The notes under the pieces are model-generated. The model ran no database searches, was not told the DNA's origin, and was given only the letters and a program-made list of their open reading frames with translations. A stretch of 64,000 bases of DNA from Pseudomonas sp. CFII64 (lineage in GTDB: Bacteria > Pseudomonadota > Gammaproteobacteria > Pseudomonadales > Pseudomonadaceae), in contig NZ_ATLO01000028.1 of assembly GCF_000416235.1 (NCBI RefSeq), positions 173,488-237,487 on the forward strand. The letters run 5' to 3'. Shown here piece by piece: positions 17,426 through 26,941 of this stretch. Every line of letters starts with the position of its first letter. The first letter of the stretch is position 1. The position numbers and the translations under genes are program-made.

Positions 17426-18649
17426 ATGTCTGCCCTGTCTGTGTGGCTGAATAATTTTTCCCCGCTACGCTCTTCCCATACACGCATTTACCTTTCGGGC
17501 CAGGCCGTGTCCATGATCGGCATCTGGTTGCAGCAAACGGCGATGGCCTTGCTCGTTTACCAATTGTCCGGAGGACAGGCATTTGCGTTGGGGGTCAGTG
17601 CCTTATGTTCCAGCGTTCCGATCCTGTTGTTGAGTATGTTCGCCGGTGGCCTGGCCGACCGCTATGATCGGCGTAAACTGCTGATCGGTTGCCACTTGGT
17701 GGAAATCGCCCTGACGTTTGTCATTGCTGCGCTGATCCACACAGAACAGGTGCAACTGGCGCACATCTACGTGTTTGCTTTCTTGATGGGCTGCGTCAAC
17801 TCGGTGTATTTCCCTACACAGCAAGCCTTTCTGTTCGATCTTGCGGGCATGGATAACATCCGCAAGCTGATCAGCATCAACTCGATGATCCTCAACGTGT
17901 GCCGGACGCTGGGCCCCACATTGGCCGGTTATCTGGTGGCGCAGGTTGGCATGTCAGCAGCCTTTTGGGCTAACGGCATGTCGTATTGGGTGGTAATTTT
18001 CTCTCTGCTGTCGCTGCATGCCATCGAGCAAAAGCGCCCCAACGCCGGAGAACAGGTGTCGCTCGCCGAAGCTGTTGGCTATATCCGCAGCACGCCTAAC
18101 TTACGCAACCTGTACATTTGTTGCGCAGCGCTGACCATGTTCGGCCTTGGCACTTTAGCGTTACTGCCAGCAGTGGCTCACGGAGATCCGCAACGCGCCG
18201 GACTGCTGCTGGGCGCCGCCGCTGCGGGATCGCTGGTTTATGCGTTTTTCCTGTCGCCGGTCGTCAGCCACATCAAGCGTATGGGCCTGACCCTGTCGTT
18301 GACCCTGATCTGGATGGGCGGCTGGCTGGTCGTGTCGGCGTTGACCCATTGGCTGGCACTGCAACTGGTCGCGCTGTTCTTGTTCGGACTGGCGACCTCA
18401 CAAGCCATGGTGACCTGTACCAGCATGGTGCAGATTCTTTCGCCGCCGGCCATGCGCGGGCGTCTGATGGGACTGTTCAGCATTATCGGATTTGGCTTGC
18501 AGCCCCTGATTACCCTGCTCGGCGGCTACATTGCCGACCGCCTGGGTGTGTCCACCACCATTGCCTTGTGGGGTCTGGTGGCGGTCACGATCGCCAGCGT
18601 GCTTTTGGCACAACCGCAGTGGCGCGGCTGGAATCTGGCAAAGAACTGA
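17426..18649 (+). CDS. MFS transporter, EntS-like (MFS_3) exporter
   Basis: 407 residues with about 12 predicted membrane helices. The family loop between helices 2 and 3 is visible as GGLADRYDRRKLL, and conserved helix 5 text is TLGPTLAGYLV. The group contains EntS-like efflux proteins that expel siderophores or small toxic molecules by proton antiport across the inner membrane. Divergent transcription from the DszB-like cluster suggests export of a product or toxic intermediate from that pathway, but this is inference. The ATG at 17426 has only a partial GGA ribosome site. The gene is convergent with an aldo/keto reductase gene, with a hairpin between them. Confidence 0.85.
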   Translation: MSALSVWLNNFSPLRSSHTRIYLSGQAVSMIGIWLQQTAMALLVYQLSGGQAFALGVSALCSSVPILLLSMFAGGLADRYDRRKLLIGCHLVEIALTFVIAALIHTEQVQLAHIYVFAFLMGCVNSVYFPTQQAFLFDLAGMDNIRKLISINSMILNVCRTLGPTLAGYLVAQVGMSAAFWANGMSYWVVIFSLLSLHAIEQKRPNAGEQVSLAEAVGYIRSTPNLRNLYICCAALTMFGLGTLALLPAVAHGDPQRAGLLLGAAAAGSLVYAFFLSPVVSHIKRMGLTLSLTLIWMGGWLVVSALTHWLALQLVALFLFGLATSQAMVTCTSMVQILSPPAMRGRLMGLFSIIGFGLQPLITLLGGYIADRLGVSTTIALWGLVAVTIASVLLAQPQWRGWNLAKN

Positions 18650-18671
18650 AAACCTGAACTGAACACGGCAA

Positions 18672-18698
18672 CGCGCTGACCGGCATGCGATCAGCGCG
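18672..18698. terminator. Hairpin between convergent genes
   Basis: CGCGCTGA (18672-18679) pairs perfectly with TCAGCGCG (18691-18698) across an 11-base loop, between the MFS stop and the aldo/keto reductase stop. There is no T-run, so it may act as a barrier or a factor-dependent terminator. Confidence 0.5.
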
Positions 18699-18703
18699 GC
18701 AGG

Positions 18704-19726
18704 TCAGACGCGAGACCTACGGCCGGCGAATGGATGGCTTGGGTCGTTGTAGCCCGGCGTCGAAGAGTGGCCGGAGATGACCAGATCATCAATGAAGGCT
18801 TCGTCTTCGGCAGTAAACGCATAGTTGAGCGCAGGCACGTAATCGTTCCACTGCTCCTCGGTACGCGGTCCGGCGATAGCCGAGGTGATCAGGCGATTGT
18901 TGAGCACCCAGGCCAGAGCAAACTGTCCTGGGGTGATACCACGCGCCTCGGCGTGCTCCTTGACGCGCTGGGCGAGGTTCAACGACTCAGGGCGCCATTC
19001 GGTCTGCTGTAGACGCTTGTCATTGCGACCTGCCCGGGTGCCTTCCGAAGGCGGCTGCGTAGGATCGTACTTGGCGGTGAGTACGCCACGAGCCAACGGA
19101 CTGTAGGAAACAACACCAATCCCGTAATACTCGGCGGCTGGCAGGTGCTCGACTTCAATCTGACGGTTGGCGAGGTTATACAGCGGCTGAGTGGCAGCCG
19201 GGCGCTCGATGCCCAGCAGATCTGCCGTGCGGCTGAATTCGGCGAGTTTCCAGCCGCGATGGTTGGACAGCCCGTAAGAACGGATCTTGCCGGCGCGAAT
19301 CAAATCCGACAGCGCGCGCAGGGTTTCTTCAACGGGTGTGGTGTGATCCTCGCGATGAAGATAGAACAGGTCGATGTAATCGGTATTCAAGCGCTTGAGG
19401 CTGGCCTCCACCGACTGGATCACATTGTGCCGCGATGCACCGCGATCATTGGGGCCTTGCGCGCCAGGGTTGGGGTTGACGAACTTGGTCGACAGCACCC
19501 ACTGCGAACGCTGTTCGGCAATCAGACGACCGACAGTCTCCTCGGACTTGCCGCCGTTGTAGCCGTTAGCGGTGTCGATGAAGTTGATCCCCTGCTCGAA
19601 GGCTTTGTCGACGATGCGCCGGGCGACGCTGTCATCGGTCTGCCCGCCGAACATCATGGTGCCCAACGTAATGGGTGAAACCTTGATTCCATTGCGGCCC
19701 AGATTGCGGTATTCAATGCTGCTCAT
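18704..19726 (-). CDS. Aldo/keto reductase (module A)
   Basis: 340 residues, a TIM-barrel NADPH-dependent oxidoreductase. The catalytic tetrad is visible as Asp51 and Tyr56 (FIDTANGY), Lys81 (STKF) and His124 (YLHRED). The C-terminus carries the cofactor motif 'SAIAGPRTEEQ'. It belongs to the AKR group that includes YajO/YghZ-like proteins. It would reduce an aldehyde or ketone, plausibly the carbonyl left after oxidative desulfonation, although that substrate link is inference. The ATG at 19726 has AGAGGAG about 7 bases upstream. It is the last gene of a minus-strand dpp-like operon and has a close paralogue at 40808-41812 in module B. Confidence 0.88.
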   Translation of the reverse strand: MSSIEYRNLGRNGIKVSPITLGTMMFGGQTDDSVARRIVDKAFEQGINFIDTANGYNGGKSEETVGRLIAEQRSQWVLSTKFVNPNPGAQGPNDRGASRHNVIQSVEASLKRLNTDYIDLFYLHREDHTTPVEETLRALSDLIRAGKIRSYGLSNHRGWKLAEFSRTADLLGIERPAATQPLYNLANRQIEVEHLPAAEYYGIGVVSYSPLARGVLTAKYDPTQPPSEGTRAGRNDKRLQQTEWRPESLNLAQRVKEHAEARGITPGQFALAWVLNNRLITSAIAGPRTEEQWNDYVPALNYAFTAEDEAFIDDLVISGHSSTPGYNDPSHPFAGRRSRV

Positions 19727-19758
19727 ATTTCACTCCTCTTGGTATTTATACAGCGCCG

Positions 19759-21549
19759 CTAGATGGCAAAGCGCGATAACAACATGGCGACTGGCAACTC
19801 CTGCCAGGCCGAATCGGCATAGGGCACCGACTCGTCGTCGGCCGCCGCGTAGCGCGGGACCGGCACCGAGCCGATGAGCTTTCGGGTGTAGTCATGACGC
19901 GCGTTCTTCCAGATCGAGTCGTGGGCGCCCTCTTCAACTATTTTGCCGTCATGCATCACCAACACCCGGTCGGCCATGTACTTGACCACCGACAGGTCGT
20001 GGGAAATGAACAGGTAAGACAGGCCGAACTCTTCTTTCAAATCAGCCAGCAGATTGAGAATCTGCGCCCGCACGGACACGTCCAGCGAGGACACGGCTTC
20101 GTCGAGGATCACCAGCGAAGGTCGCAGGATCAACGCCCGCGCGACCCCGATGCGCTGACGCTGGCCGCCGGAAAATTCGTGGGGGTATTTCCACACCGCC
20201 GATTGCGGCAGGCCGACGCGATGAATGATGTCGAATATTCGCTTACTGCGCGCCTGGGCGTCTTTTTCCCCGTGGTTTTTCAGCACGCCTTCGAGAATCC
20301 GGTACACGCTGTGCTTGGGATTGAGTGAGCCGTATGGGTCCTGAAAGACCATCTGAACGAAAGGCCGGTGGACGCGCAGTTGTTTTTCATCCAGTGCGGC
20401 GATATCGGTGCCATTGAGCAGGATCTGCCCGGAGCTGGACTTGATCAGCCGCAAAATGGTTTTACTCAGTGTGGATTTGCCGCAGCCGGACTCACCCACC
20501 AGGCCCAAGGTTTCACCTGGCAGGATCTGAAATGACACGTCGTCAACGGCAGTCACCGGCCCCCGGCTGGTCTTGTACTCTGCGCGCAGATTACGCACCT
20601 CGAGAATCGGCTGATCGGGAGCGCCGACATTGGCCTCGCGGGCGGTCCGGTTACGTGCATGGCTCTGCAGATCAAACTCTATGATGCCGTTGGACGCCCG
20701 GCGCACATTGATTTCCGGCAGAGAGGCGTTCGCGTAATGCAAAGGTGTATCCATGCGCAGCGAAGCACCCAACAAGCCTTGGGTATAAGGATGCTGCGGC
20801 GCGGTGAAAATGGCTTCGGTGGTGCCCGACTCGACAATGAGCCCGTCGTACATCACCGCCACACGATCCGCCCACTGCCCAACCACCCCCAGGTCGTGGG
20901 TAATCAACAGCAAACCCATGGCGTATTCTTCGCTCAGATCTTTGAGCAACTGCAGAATGTGCGCCTGCACCGTCACATCCAACGCAGTGGTCGGTTCATC
21001 AGCGATCAGTAACCGTGGGTTACAGGCTACGGCGATGGCGATCATCACCCGCTGCCGCTGGCCGCCGGACAGGTTATGGGGAAAGTCGTCCAGACGTGCC
21101 GCCGCATTGGGAATGCGCACCTTCTTCAGCAGATTCAACGCTTCGAACCGGGCATCCTTGCGCGACAGGCCACGATGTCGGCGCAGCACCTCGCCGATCT
21201 GTTCGCCGACGCTGAGCACCGGGTTGAGTGAGGTCATAGGATCCTGAAACACCATGGAGATGTCATTGCCACGCAGCCCGCGCATCACCGGATCGCTGAT
21301 TTTCGAGAGATCCAGCCCGTCGAAAGCTACTTGCCCGCCAATGTCGGCCTGGCCGCCGAGCAGGCGCATGATGGCCATGGCGGTGGTGGATTTACCACAA
21401 CCGGACTCCCCCACCAACGCCAGGGTTTCCCCACAGGCGACGGTGAAATTCACGCCCTTGACCGCCTGATAATCGCCGTAGTTGACCCGCAGGTCTGAGA
21501 CATTCAGCAATGGTTGACTGGAGTCATCGATATTGGCTACAGCGTTCAT
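19759..21549 (-). CDS. Fused peptide-type ABC transporter ATPase (DppD-DppF-like)
   Basis: 596 residues with two complete ABC domains. Domain 1 has Walker A GESGCGKST at about 47-55, LSGGQRQRV and IADEPTTALD. Domain 2 (about 315-570) has GESGCGKST, FSGGQRQRIG and LDEAVSSLD. It energises uptake by the DppBC-like permeases and matches dipeptide/oligopeptide/nickel or glutathione-type importers. It overlaps the DppC-like gene upstream by 4 bases (ATGA). It is the only peptide-type ATPase in the window, although two DppBC pairs and three binding proteins exist, so it may serve both modules. Confidence 0.92.
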   Translation of the reverse strand: MNAVANIDDSSQPLLNVSDLRVNYGDYQAVKGVNFTVACGETLALVGESGCGKSTTAMAIMRLLGGQADIGGQVAFDGLDLSKISDPVMRGLRGNDISMVFQDPMTSLNPVLSVGEQIGEVLRRHRGLSRKDARFEALNLLKKVRIPNAAARLDDFPHNLSGGQRQRVMIAIAVACNPRLLIADEPTTALDVTVQAHILQLLKDLSEEYAMGLLLITHDLGVVGQWADRVAVMYDGLIVESGTTEAIFTAPQHPYTQGLLGASLRMDTPLHYANASLPEINVRRASNGIIEFDLQSHARNRTAREANVGAPDQPILEVRNLRAEYKTSRGPVTAVDDVSFQILPGETLGLVGESGCGKSTLSKTILRLIKSSSGQILLNGTDIAALDEKQLRVHRPFVQMVFQDPYGSLNPKHSVYRILEGVLKNHGEKDAQARSKRIFDIIHRVGLPQSAVWKYPHEFSGGQRQRIGVARALILRPSLVILDEAVSSLDVSVRAQILNLLADLKEEFGLSYLFISHDLSVVKYMADRVLVMHDGKIVEEGAHDSIWKNARHDYTRKLIGSVPVPRYAAADDESVPYADSAWQELPVAMLLSRFAI

Positions 21550-22562
21550 GCTGTTCTCCCGCGCAATCTTGGGTTCAGGGCACTGATCAAGGCGTCGCCT
21601 ACCAGGTTCAGGCTAAAAACGGTAATCACCAGCGTCAGGCCAGGGATCGCGGTCAGGTAAAGCGCGCTGCGCAGCATGTCGCGGCCTGTGCCGATCATGC
21701 TGCCCCAACTGACTTTGTTTGGGTCGCCGACGCCAAGAAACGACAACGAGGATTCGGTAAGAATTGCCGAGGCTACTATTACCGACGCGGTGATGATGAT
21801 GGGGGGCAAGGCGTTGGGCAGTACTTCACGAAAGATGATCCAGCGCGTGCTGTAGCCGACACTGCGTGCAGCCAGAACGAAATCGGCACTGAGCAATGCA
21901 CGAAACTCCGCCCGGACCAGTCGCGCTACGGTATCCCAGGACGTCAGCCCGATGACCACGGCGATGATCGTCACCGTGGATTGGGTAATGGACACCACCA
22001 CGACCACCAGCAGAAATGAAGGGGTGGTCTGGAAAATCTCGATCAGCCACGTCAGCGCGCGATCAATGCGGCCGCCAAAGTAACCGGCCAGCGCGCCGAT
22101 CAGCGTACCGATCAACACACTGACGAGCGCAGCGGTGATGCCCACCAGCAATGACACCCGAGCGCCGTGGGCAAGCCCCGCAGCCAGATCCCGACCCAAA
22201 GCGTCGGTTCCTAACGGGAATTGCCAGTCTTCAGCCGGCGCCAGCAGCGGCTGGGCCACCATATCCAGAGGATCGCCCGGATAAAGATAACCGGCGCCGA
22301 GCGCCACCAGCACAATCAACAGCAATACGCTGATACCAGTAACGGCGCCGGGCGAACTCAACAGCGCCCGGGTAACCGGCCAGCGGCTGCGGGGGGCCAA
22401 TGAGGTTTCCGGCAGCGCTGGATCGTCCGCGGCCAAGGGTTTGACCGCCGAGCTGAAACGTCCCAGCAGCGCGACGCACAATTGCTGGCGCCAGGAAGAT
22501 TCAGGCAGCACCGGACGCACAGGATGAACAGTCGAAGTTGAATCGGAGGCTTGGACGCTCAT
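21546..22562 (-). CDS. Peptide-type ABC permease, DppC-like (module A)
   Basis: 338 residues. After a long hydrophilic N-terminus (about 80 residues) come an N-terminal helix and the DppC signature 'LGTDALGRDL', then a five-helix BPD transmembrane domain with the EAA loop region 'RSVGYSTRWIIFREVLPNALPPI'. It forms the membrane channel with the DppB-like protein encoded three bases upstream. It overlaps the ATPase gene by 4 bases. The inner-membrane substrate is unknown, and the context favours a sulfur-containing peptide or conjugate. Confidence 0.9.
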   Translation of the reverse strand: MSVQASDSTSTVHPVRPVLPESSWRQQLCVALLGRFSSAVKPLAADDPALPETSLAPRSRWPVTRALLSSPGAVTGISVLLLIVLVALGAGYLYPGDPLDMVAQPLLAPAEDWQFPLGTDALGRDLAAGLAHGARVSLLVGITAALVSVLIGTLIGALAGYFGGRIDRALTWLIEIFQTTPSFLLVVVVVSITQSTVTIIAVVIGLTSWDTVARLVRAEFRALLSADFVLAARSVGYSTRWIIFREVLPNALPPIIITASVIVASAILTESSLSFLGVGDPNKVSWGSMIGTGRDMLRSALYLTAIPGLTLVITVFSLNLVGDALISALNPRLRGRTA

Positions 22563-22565
22563 GTT

Positions 22566-23585
22566 TCAGCGCCCCTTGGCACGAGCGGCGATCCGCGGAT
22601 CGAGTCTGGCATGCAGCAAGTCCACCAGAATATTGGCCGCGATGACAATGAAAGACGACATCAACAGAATGCCCAGAAGCACTTTGTACTCCCGAGCCTG
22701 GACGGCTTCGAGGGTCAGACGGCCGATACCAGGCCAGCCAAACACTGTTTCCGCCACCGCTGCGCCGCCAAGCAGACCGCCAAGGTGCGCACCGGCGACG
22801 GTGGTCAGAGGCAAAAGTGCATTGCGCAGCACATGCCGCCAAGTAATCCGCCAGGGCGACAAACCTTTAGCCCGGGCGGTGCGGACATAATCCTGGGTCA
22901 GCACTTCAAGAACCGATGCGCGAGTGAGCCGGGCATAGATGGCGATGAAAAAACTGGCCAGCGTCAGGGCCGGCAAAATCGCGTACTGCAGTTTGTCGAC
23001 GAATTTTTCAGCGCCGGTCAAACCTGCTCCGATGGTGCCATCGCCGCCGCTGGGCAGCCATTCGAGTTTGACCGCGAATAGCACAATGGCCATCAGACCG
23101 ATCCAGAAACCGGGAGTTGAATACAGCACAAAGGCAATGGAGGACAGCACACGATCAGGCCATTTGCCTTTCCACAACGCCATTACCACACCTAGGCCAA
23201 CCCCAACCGCCAGCGAGATCACCAGCGCCAGCCCCATCAACAACAGCGTGTTAGGCAGGCGTTGAGTGATGACATCCAGAACCGGGATGCCATAGCGCGG
23301 CGAGTCGCCGAGGCTCAAATGGGCGAGTTGCCCAATGTAATCGCCAAACTGTGCCAGAGAAGACTTATCCAACCCGTATTGCTGACGCAGCAGGGCCGTG
23401 GTTTCGGCCGTGGCCGAGCCTGCTTCTGCCACCAAGGCATCGACAGCATCGCCCGGCACCATTTGCAGCAAAACGAAGTTGAGGACGATCACCCCGACGG
23501 CGGTCGGGACGGCACGAATGAGGGGGCCACGAAATCCTGAATGCAGGAGCTGAGTAATACGCTGATAGAAAGTGCTGACCGGCAT
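22566..23585 (-). CDS. Peptide-type ABC permease, DppB-like (module A)
   Basis: 339 residues. The first helix is followed by the periplasmic loop typical of DppB ('QMVPGDAVDALV', 'LRQQYGLD', 'DSPRYG') and a BPD membrane domain with 'QDYVRTARAKGLSPWRI' as the ATPase-contact loop. It is the first gene of the minus-strand operon DppB-DppC-DppDF-AKR. The ATG at 23585 was preferred over a TTG six codons earlier because a GAGA sequence lies close upstream. The paralogue in module B is at 38945-39934. Confidence 0.9.
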   Translation of the reverse strand: MPVSTFYQRITQLLHSGFRGPLIRAVPTAVGVIVLNFVLLQMVPGDAVDALVAEAGSATAETTALLRQQYGLDKSSLAQFGDYIGQLAHLSLGDSPRYGIPVLDVITQRLPNTLLLMGLALVISLAVGVGLGVVMALWKGKWPDRVLSSIAFVLYSTPGFWIGLMAIVLFAVKLEWLPSGGDGTIGAGLTGAEKFVDKLQYAILPALTLASFFIAIYARLTRASVLEVLTQDYVRTARAKGLSPWRITWRHVLRNALLPLTTVAGAHLGGLLGGAAVAETVFGWPGIGRLTLEAVQAREYKVLLGILLMSSFIVIAANILVDLLHARLDPRIAARAKGR

Positions 23586-23905
23586 CGGGTTCTCTGCAAA
23601 CAATCGGATTGAACGAGTGCTGTTTCAAGGGCGATTACTAATACAGCAATTGTTCTGGGTAAACACCGACGAAAACGTTCTAAACTTATTATCACGCCGG
23701 TAATTGCAACTGCGTTTAACGTTATAAGTGCGCACTTGAACATTTGAGAAAATTTCCGCTAGGCTCGTGGTTCTGTTCTGCCCCCCAACAGAACACCTTT
23801 GAACCCCTATTAAAAAAACGCCTCATGAGTTCTAACTCTGGAACCCATTGTCAGTGGGTCGTTATTTTCTGAACCTGTTATTTTTTTGTACAGCAAAGGT
23901 GCAGC
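23586..23905. promoter_or_regulatory. Divergent promoter region, module A
   Basis: 320 bases between the DppB-like and binding-protein genes. GTTATAAG at 23721-23728 is a motif also seen in the promoters at 38871-38906 and 48847-48855. A perfect dyad GTTCTGTT (23770-23777)/AACAGAAC (23787-23794) with a 9-base C-rich loop could be an operator or a leader hairpin. I could not fix a -35/-10 pair. Confidence 0.45.
23770..23794. promoter_or_regulatory. Perfect 8-bp dyad upstream of the module A binding-protein gene
   Basis: GTTCTGTT at 23770-23777 and AACAGAAC at 23787-23794 form a perfect inverted repeat around CTGCCCCCC. It lies 112 bases before the start of the binding-protein gene and may bind a dimeric regulator or form a hairpin in the leader. 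Confidence 0.5.
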
Positions 23906-25495
23906 ATGCCGTTAAGCCGAAGGACGTTTATCAAAGATTCCATGATCCTGGCCGCAGGCGCCGGATTGGCGGGCAATGCATCCGGGATATTCGCCGCCGT
24001 CGATGGCAAGCAGACACTGGTCGTATCCCAATTCCCGGAACCGACGATTCTGACCAACGCGCTGACCACCGACGGGACCATCTACACCGTCACCAGCAAA
24101 CTGTTCGACGGCCTGCTGTCTTACGACGCGCAACGCAAACCGGTGCCGCGCCTGGCGACGGATTGGCACGTCAGCGACAACGGCCTGGTCTACACCTTCA
24201 ACCTGCGCCAGGGCGTTACCTGGCATGACGGCCATCCATTCGGCGCTGAAGATGTGGCGTTTTCACTGCAAAGCATCTGGCGCAAATTCAACTCGCGGGG
24301 TATTACCACCTTCGCCCCGGTGAGCAAGGTTGAAACCCCGACGCCGCTGCAAGTGGTGCTGACCCTGTCGACACCTGCGCCGTATCTGCTCAGCGCGCTG
24401 TCTTCCACCGACGCTCAGGTTCTGCCGCAGCACTTGTATGACAGCGGTAACCCGCTAACCAACCCGCACAACATCAAACCCATCGGTACCGGCCCCTTCA
24501 AGTTTGATCGATGGGACCGTGGCGTATCGATCAACCTGGTCAGGAACGAGCAGTACTGGGACGCTGGCAAGCCGCATCTGGACGCGCTGATCTTTCGCAT
24601 CATTCCTGACCTCACCGCAGCGTCCGCAGCGCTGGAAACCCAGGCCGTCCAGTTGGCGTCCGTGGCCCTGAGCAACGTCAAGCGCCTGCGCGGCGTACCG
24701 CAGTTACAGGTGAGCGAAATAAGCGCGCCCTACTCCCCCGGCCTGGTGGGTTTTGAGTTCAACCTGGAAAAGCCGGTGTTTCAGGACGTGCGCGTGCGCC
24801 AGGCCTTTGCCCACGCCATTGACCGTGACTTCATCGTCAAAAATATCTACTTCGGCTTCGCCCAACCGGCTTTCAGTGCAATCCCCGCGAGCATGAGCGA
24901 TTTCTACGACGACAGCGTTCCGCGTTACCCCTTCGATCTGGCCAAAGCAGAAGCATTGCTTGAGGAAGCCGGCCTGAAGAAGGGAGCCGACGGCCTGCGT
25001 CTGACCCTGTTCAACGACCCCAACCCGGCCAATGAGACCTTGCAGATCGCGCATTATCTGCGCAGCAATCTGGCGAAAATCGGGGTGAAGCTGGTGATTC
25101 GCTCGCAGGATTTCCCGGAGTACGTCAACCGGGTCTACACCCGCCGCGACTTCGACACCACACTGATCAGCGCCACCGCCGGCCCAGATCCGGTGATGGG
25201 CACCCAGCGTTTCTACTATTCTGCCAACTTCAAACCGGGCATTGCGTTCTCCAACGGTGCGCGCTACGCCAACCCCCGAGTCGACGAGCTGCTGGACCTT
25301 GGCCAGGGCGAAGTCGATCCGGTCAAGCGCAAGGCCTGGTATGCGCAATTCCAGCAGATTGTGCTGACTGATCTGCCGAAGATCCCCATCGTTTCGCCCA
25401 CGGTGGTCGTGGTCACGCAAAAACAGCTGAAGAATTTCTTCAATTCCTCAGAAGCGCTCTACGGCAATTTCGCTGATGCGGTTTATCAGGCCTGA
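23906..25495 (+). CDS. Peptide-type ABC substrate-binding protein with Tat signal (module A, first)
   Basis: 529 residues of the SBP_bac_5 (DppA/OppA/GsiB) family. The N-terminus has a twin-arginine signal (SRRTFIKDS followed by an alanine-rich hydrophobic stretch), so export is likely folded through Tat. Family landmarks are 'LATDWHVSDNGLVYTFNLRQGV.WHDG', 'PIGTGPFKF' and 'RVRQAFAHAIDRDF'. It delivers ligand to the DppBC-like permease encoded divergently. AGGTG lies 5 bases before the ATG. It is followed 48 bases later by an SfnB-like gene, which supports an organosulfur ligand. Related proteins are at 29644 and 41871. Confidence 0.9.
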   Translation: MPLSRRTFIKDSMILAAGAGLAGNASGIFAAVDGKQTLVVSQFPEPTILTNALTTDGTIYTVTSKLFDGLLSYDAQRKPVPRLATDWHVSDNGLVYTFNLRQGVTWHDGHPFGAEDVAFSLQSIWRKFNSRGITTFAPVSKVETPTPLQVVLTLSTPAPYLLSALSSTDAQVLPQHLYDSGNPLTNPHNIKPIGTGPFKFDRWDRGVSINLVRNEQYWDAGKPHLDALIFRIIPDLTAASAALETQAVQLASVALSNVKRLRGVPQLQVSEISAPYSPGLVGFEFNLEKPVFQDVRVRQAFAHAIDRDFIVKNIYFGFAQPAFSAIPASMSDFYDDSVPRYPFDLAKAEALLEEAGLKKGADGLRLTLFNDPNPANETLQIAHYLRSNLAKIGVKLVIRSQDFPEYVNRVYTRRDFDTTLISATAGPDPVMGTQRFYYSANFKPGIAFSNGARYANPRVDELLDLGQGEVDPVKRKAWYAQFQQIVLTDLPKIPIVSPTVVVVTQKQLKNFFNSSEALYGNFADAVYQA

Positions 25496-25543
25496 GATTG
25501 ACCAGGCGAAATTAACCTCGCTCCCAAGGAAAAGGACTTATCC

Positions 25544-26752
25544 ATGACCGATACCACACTAACCCCGCCGCATCGAACCGTAGCGGCGCCCACCAGCGCG
25601 GCCCATGTGATTGCCAGCGACCAGCAAGCCATTGACGTGGCCACGCGGCTGGCGGTGATATTCAAGGCCAGCGCCCAACGGCGGGACGTCGAACGGCAGT
25701 TGCCGTGGCAGGAACTGGAAGACTGCGCCCGCAGCGGGTTGCTGGCTGTCAGGGTGCCCCGCGCCTACGGCGGCGCCGAGATTTCCTACCTGACCTTGAC
25801 CCGGGTGGTGGCGATCATCGGTGAAGCCGACGCCTCCATCGGACAGTTACTGCTGAGCATCATTCTGGCTTGCAGCGTTATCGAGGCGGTGGGTCGCGAG
25901 GAACAGAAGCAGCTGTTCTTCGGCATGATTCTGCAGGGCTACCGCTGGGGCAACGGCCACGCGGAAGGTGGCAGCCTGCCCGCAGGTACCACCCGCACGC
26001 AGATCACCCGAGAAGGCGATCACTACCGGGTCAACGGTTCCAAGGCCTACTCCACCGGGGCGCTGTTTTCGCAGCTGATTTCCATCGGCTGTGTGGACGA
26101 AGACGGCCTCTATAAAACCGCAGTACTGGACCGTCATGCGCCGGGTCTGACCATCATTGATGACTGGGACGGATTCGGCCAGCGCACCACGGCCAGCGGC
26201 ACGCTGCTGCTGGACAATGTGTGGGTCGAAAACAGTCATGTGCTGAACTCTGAACTGGGTAAAACCACCGCCAACAGCTACGGCATTCCGGACTTGTTCC
26301 ACAGCGCTCTGGACTTGGGCATCGCTCGTGCAGCATTCAACGACACGCTGGAGTACGTGCGCAATCATGCTCGGCCATACGCCCGCACCGGGGTCACCGA
26401 CGTGACCGAAGACCCTTACACACTGGAGATCATCGGCGATTTGCACACGCGCATTCATGCCGGGGAAGCGGTGCTGGAACGCGCGGCTTCGCTGTTTGAC
26501 CAAGTCACCGCTGAAAACGGACCGGGGCCCTCGGCGAAAGTCTCCTCGGCACTGGCCACGGCCAAGATCCTCACCACCGAAGCGGCGCTGCTGGCCAGCA
26601 ACAAACTATTCCAGCTCGGCGGCGCGAGCTCCACGCGCCTGGAATACGGTTTCGACCGCCACTGGCGCAACGCCCGGACGCACACGGTGCACGACCCGGT
26701 GGCCTGGAAGTTCAACCTGATCGGCAAGTTTCATTTACTGGGAGGGGAATAA
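25544..26752 (+). CDS. SfnB/DszC-like acyl-CoA dehydrogenase-fold sulfur acquisition oxidoreductase (module A)
   Basis: 402 residues with an acyl-CoA dehydrogenase fold: N-terminal helical domain 'RRDVERQLPWQELEDCARSGLLAVRVPRAYGGA', a middle beta domain with 'YRVNGSKAYSTGA', and a C-terminal four-helix bundle with 'FQLGGASSTR'. This pattern defines the SfnB family and is related to DszC, the FMNH2-dependent dibenzothiophene S-monooxygenase. Such proteins lack the acyl-CoA base and are thought to act as flavin monooxygenases or oxidoreductases in sulfone or organosulfur use. AAGGA precedes the ATG. A paralogue in module B is at 37434-38669. Confidence 0.9.
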   Translation: MTDTTLTPPHRTVAAPTSAAHVIASDQQAIDVATRLAVIFKASAQRRDVERQLPWQELEDCARSGLLAVRVPRAYGGAEISYLTLTRVVAIIGEADASIGQLLLSIILACSVIEAVGREEQKQLFFGMILQGYRWGNGHAEGGSLPAGTTRTQITREGDHYRVNGSKAYSTGALFSQLISIGCVDEDGLYKTAVLDRHAPGLTIIDDWDGFGQRTTASGTLLLDNVWVENSHVLNSELGKTTANSYGIPDLFHSALDLGIARAAFNDTLEYVRNHARPYARTGVTDVTEDPYTLEIIGDLHTRIHAGEAVLERAASLFDQVTAENGPGPSAKVSSALATAKILTTEAALLASNKLFQLGGASSTRLEYGFDRHWRNARTHTVHDPVAWKFNLIGKFHLLGGE

Positions 26753-26941
26753 AGTCCGGTTTCATTGGGGATCACAACTTGCGGATCGGCGCTTCAATCC
26801 AGGGAGGTAAACAATCACCGGAAAACACACATGAACACGGGCAAAGCAGCTGTACCCCATCTGCCAGGCTAGAACCAGCCAGCGACCAATCACTCCTGCA
26901 CACACTTCGAAGATTGCAGAGGCATTACCAGGCATTCACGC

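Noticed and set aside
24704..25420. 238-codon open frame on the minus strand
   Set aside because: It is antisense to the first module A binding protein, with low-complexity charged text only.
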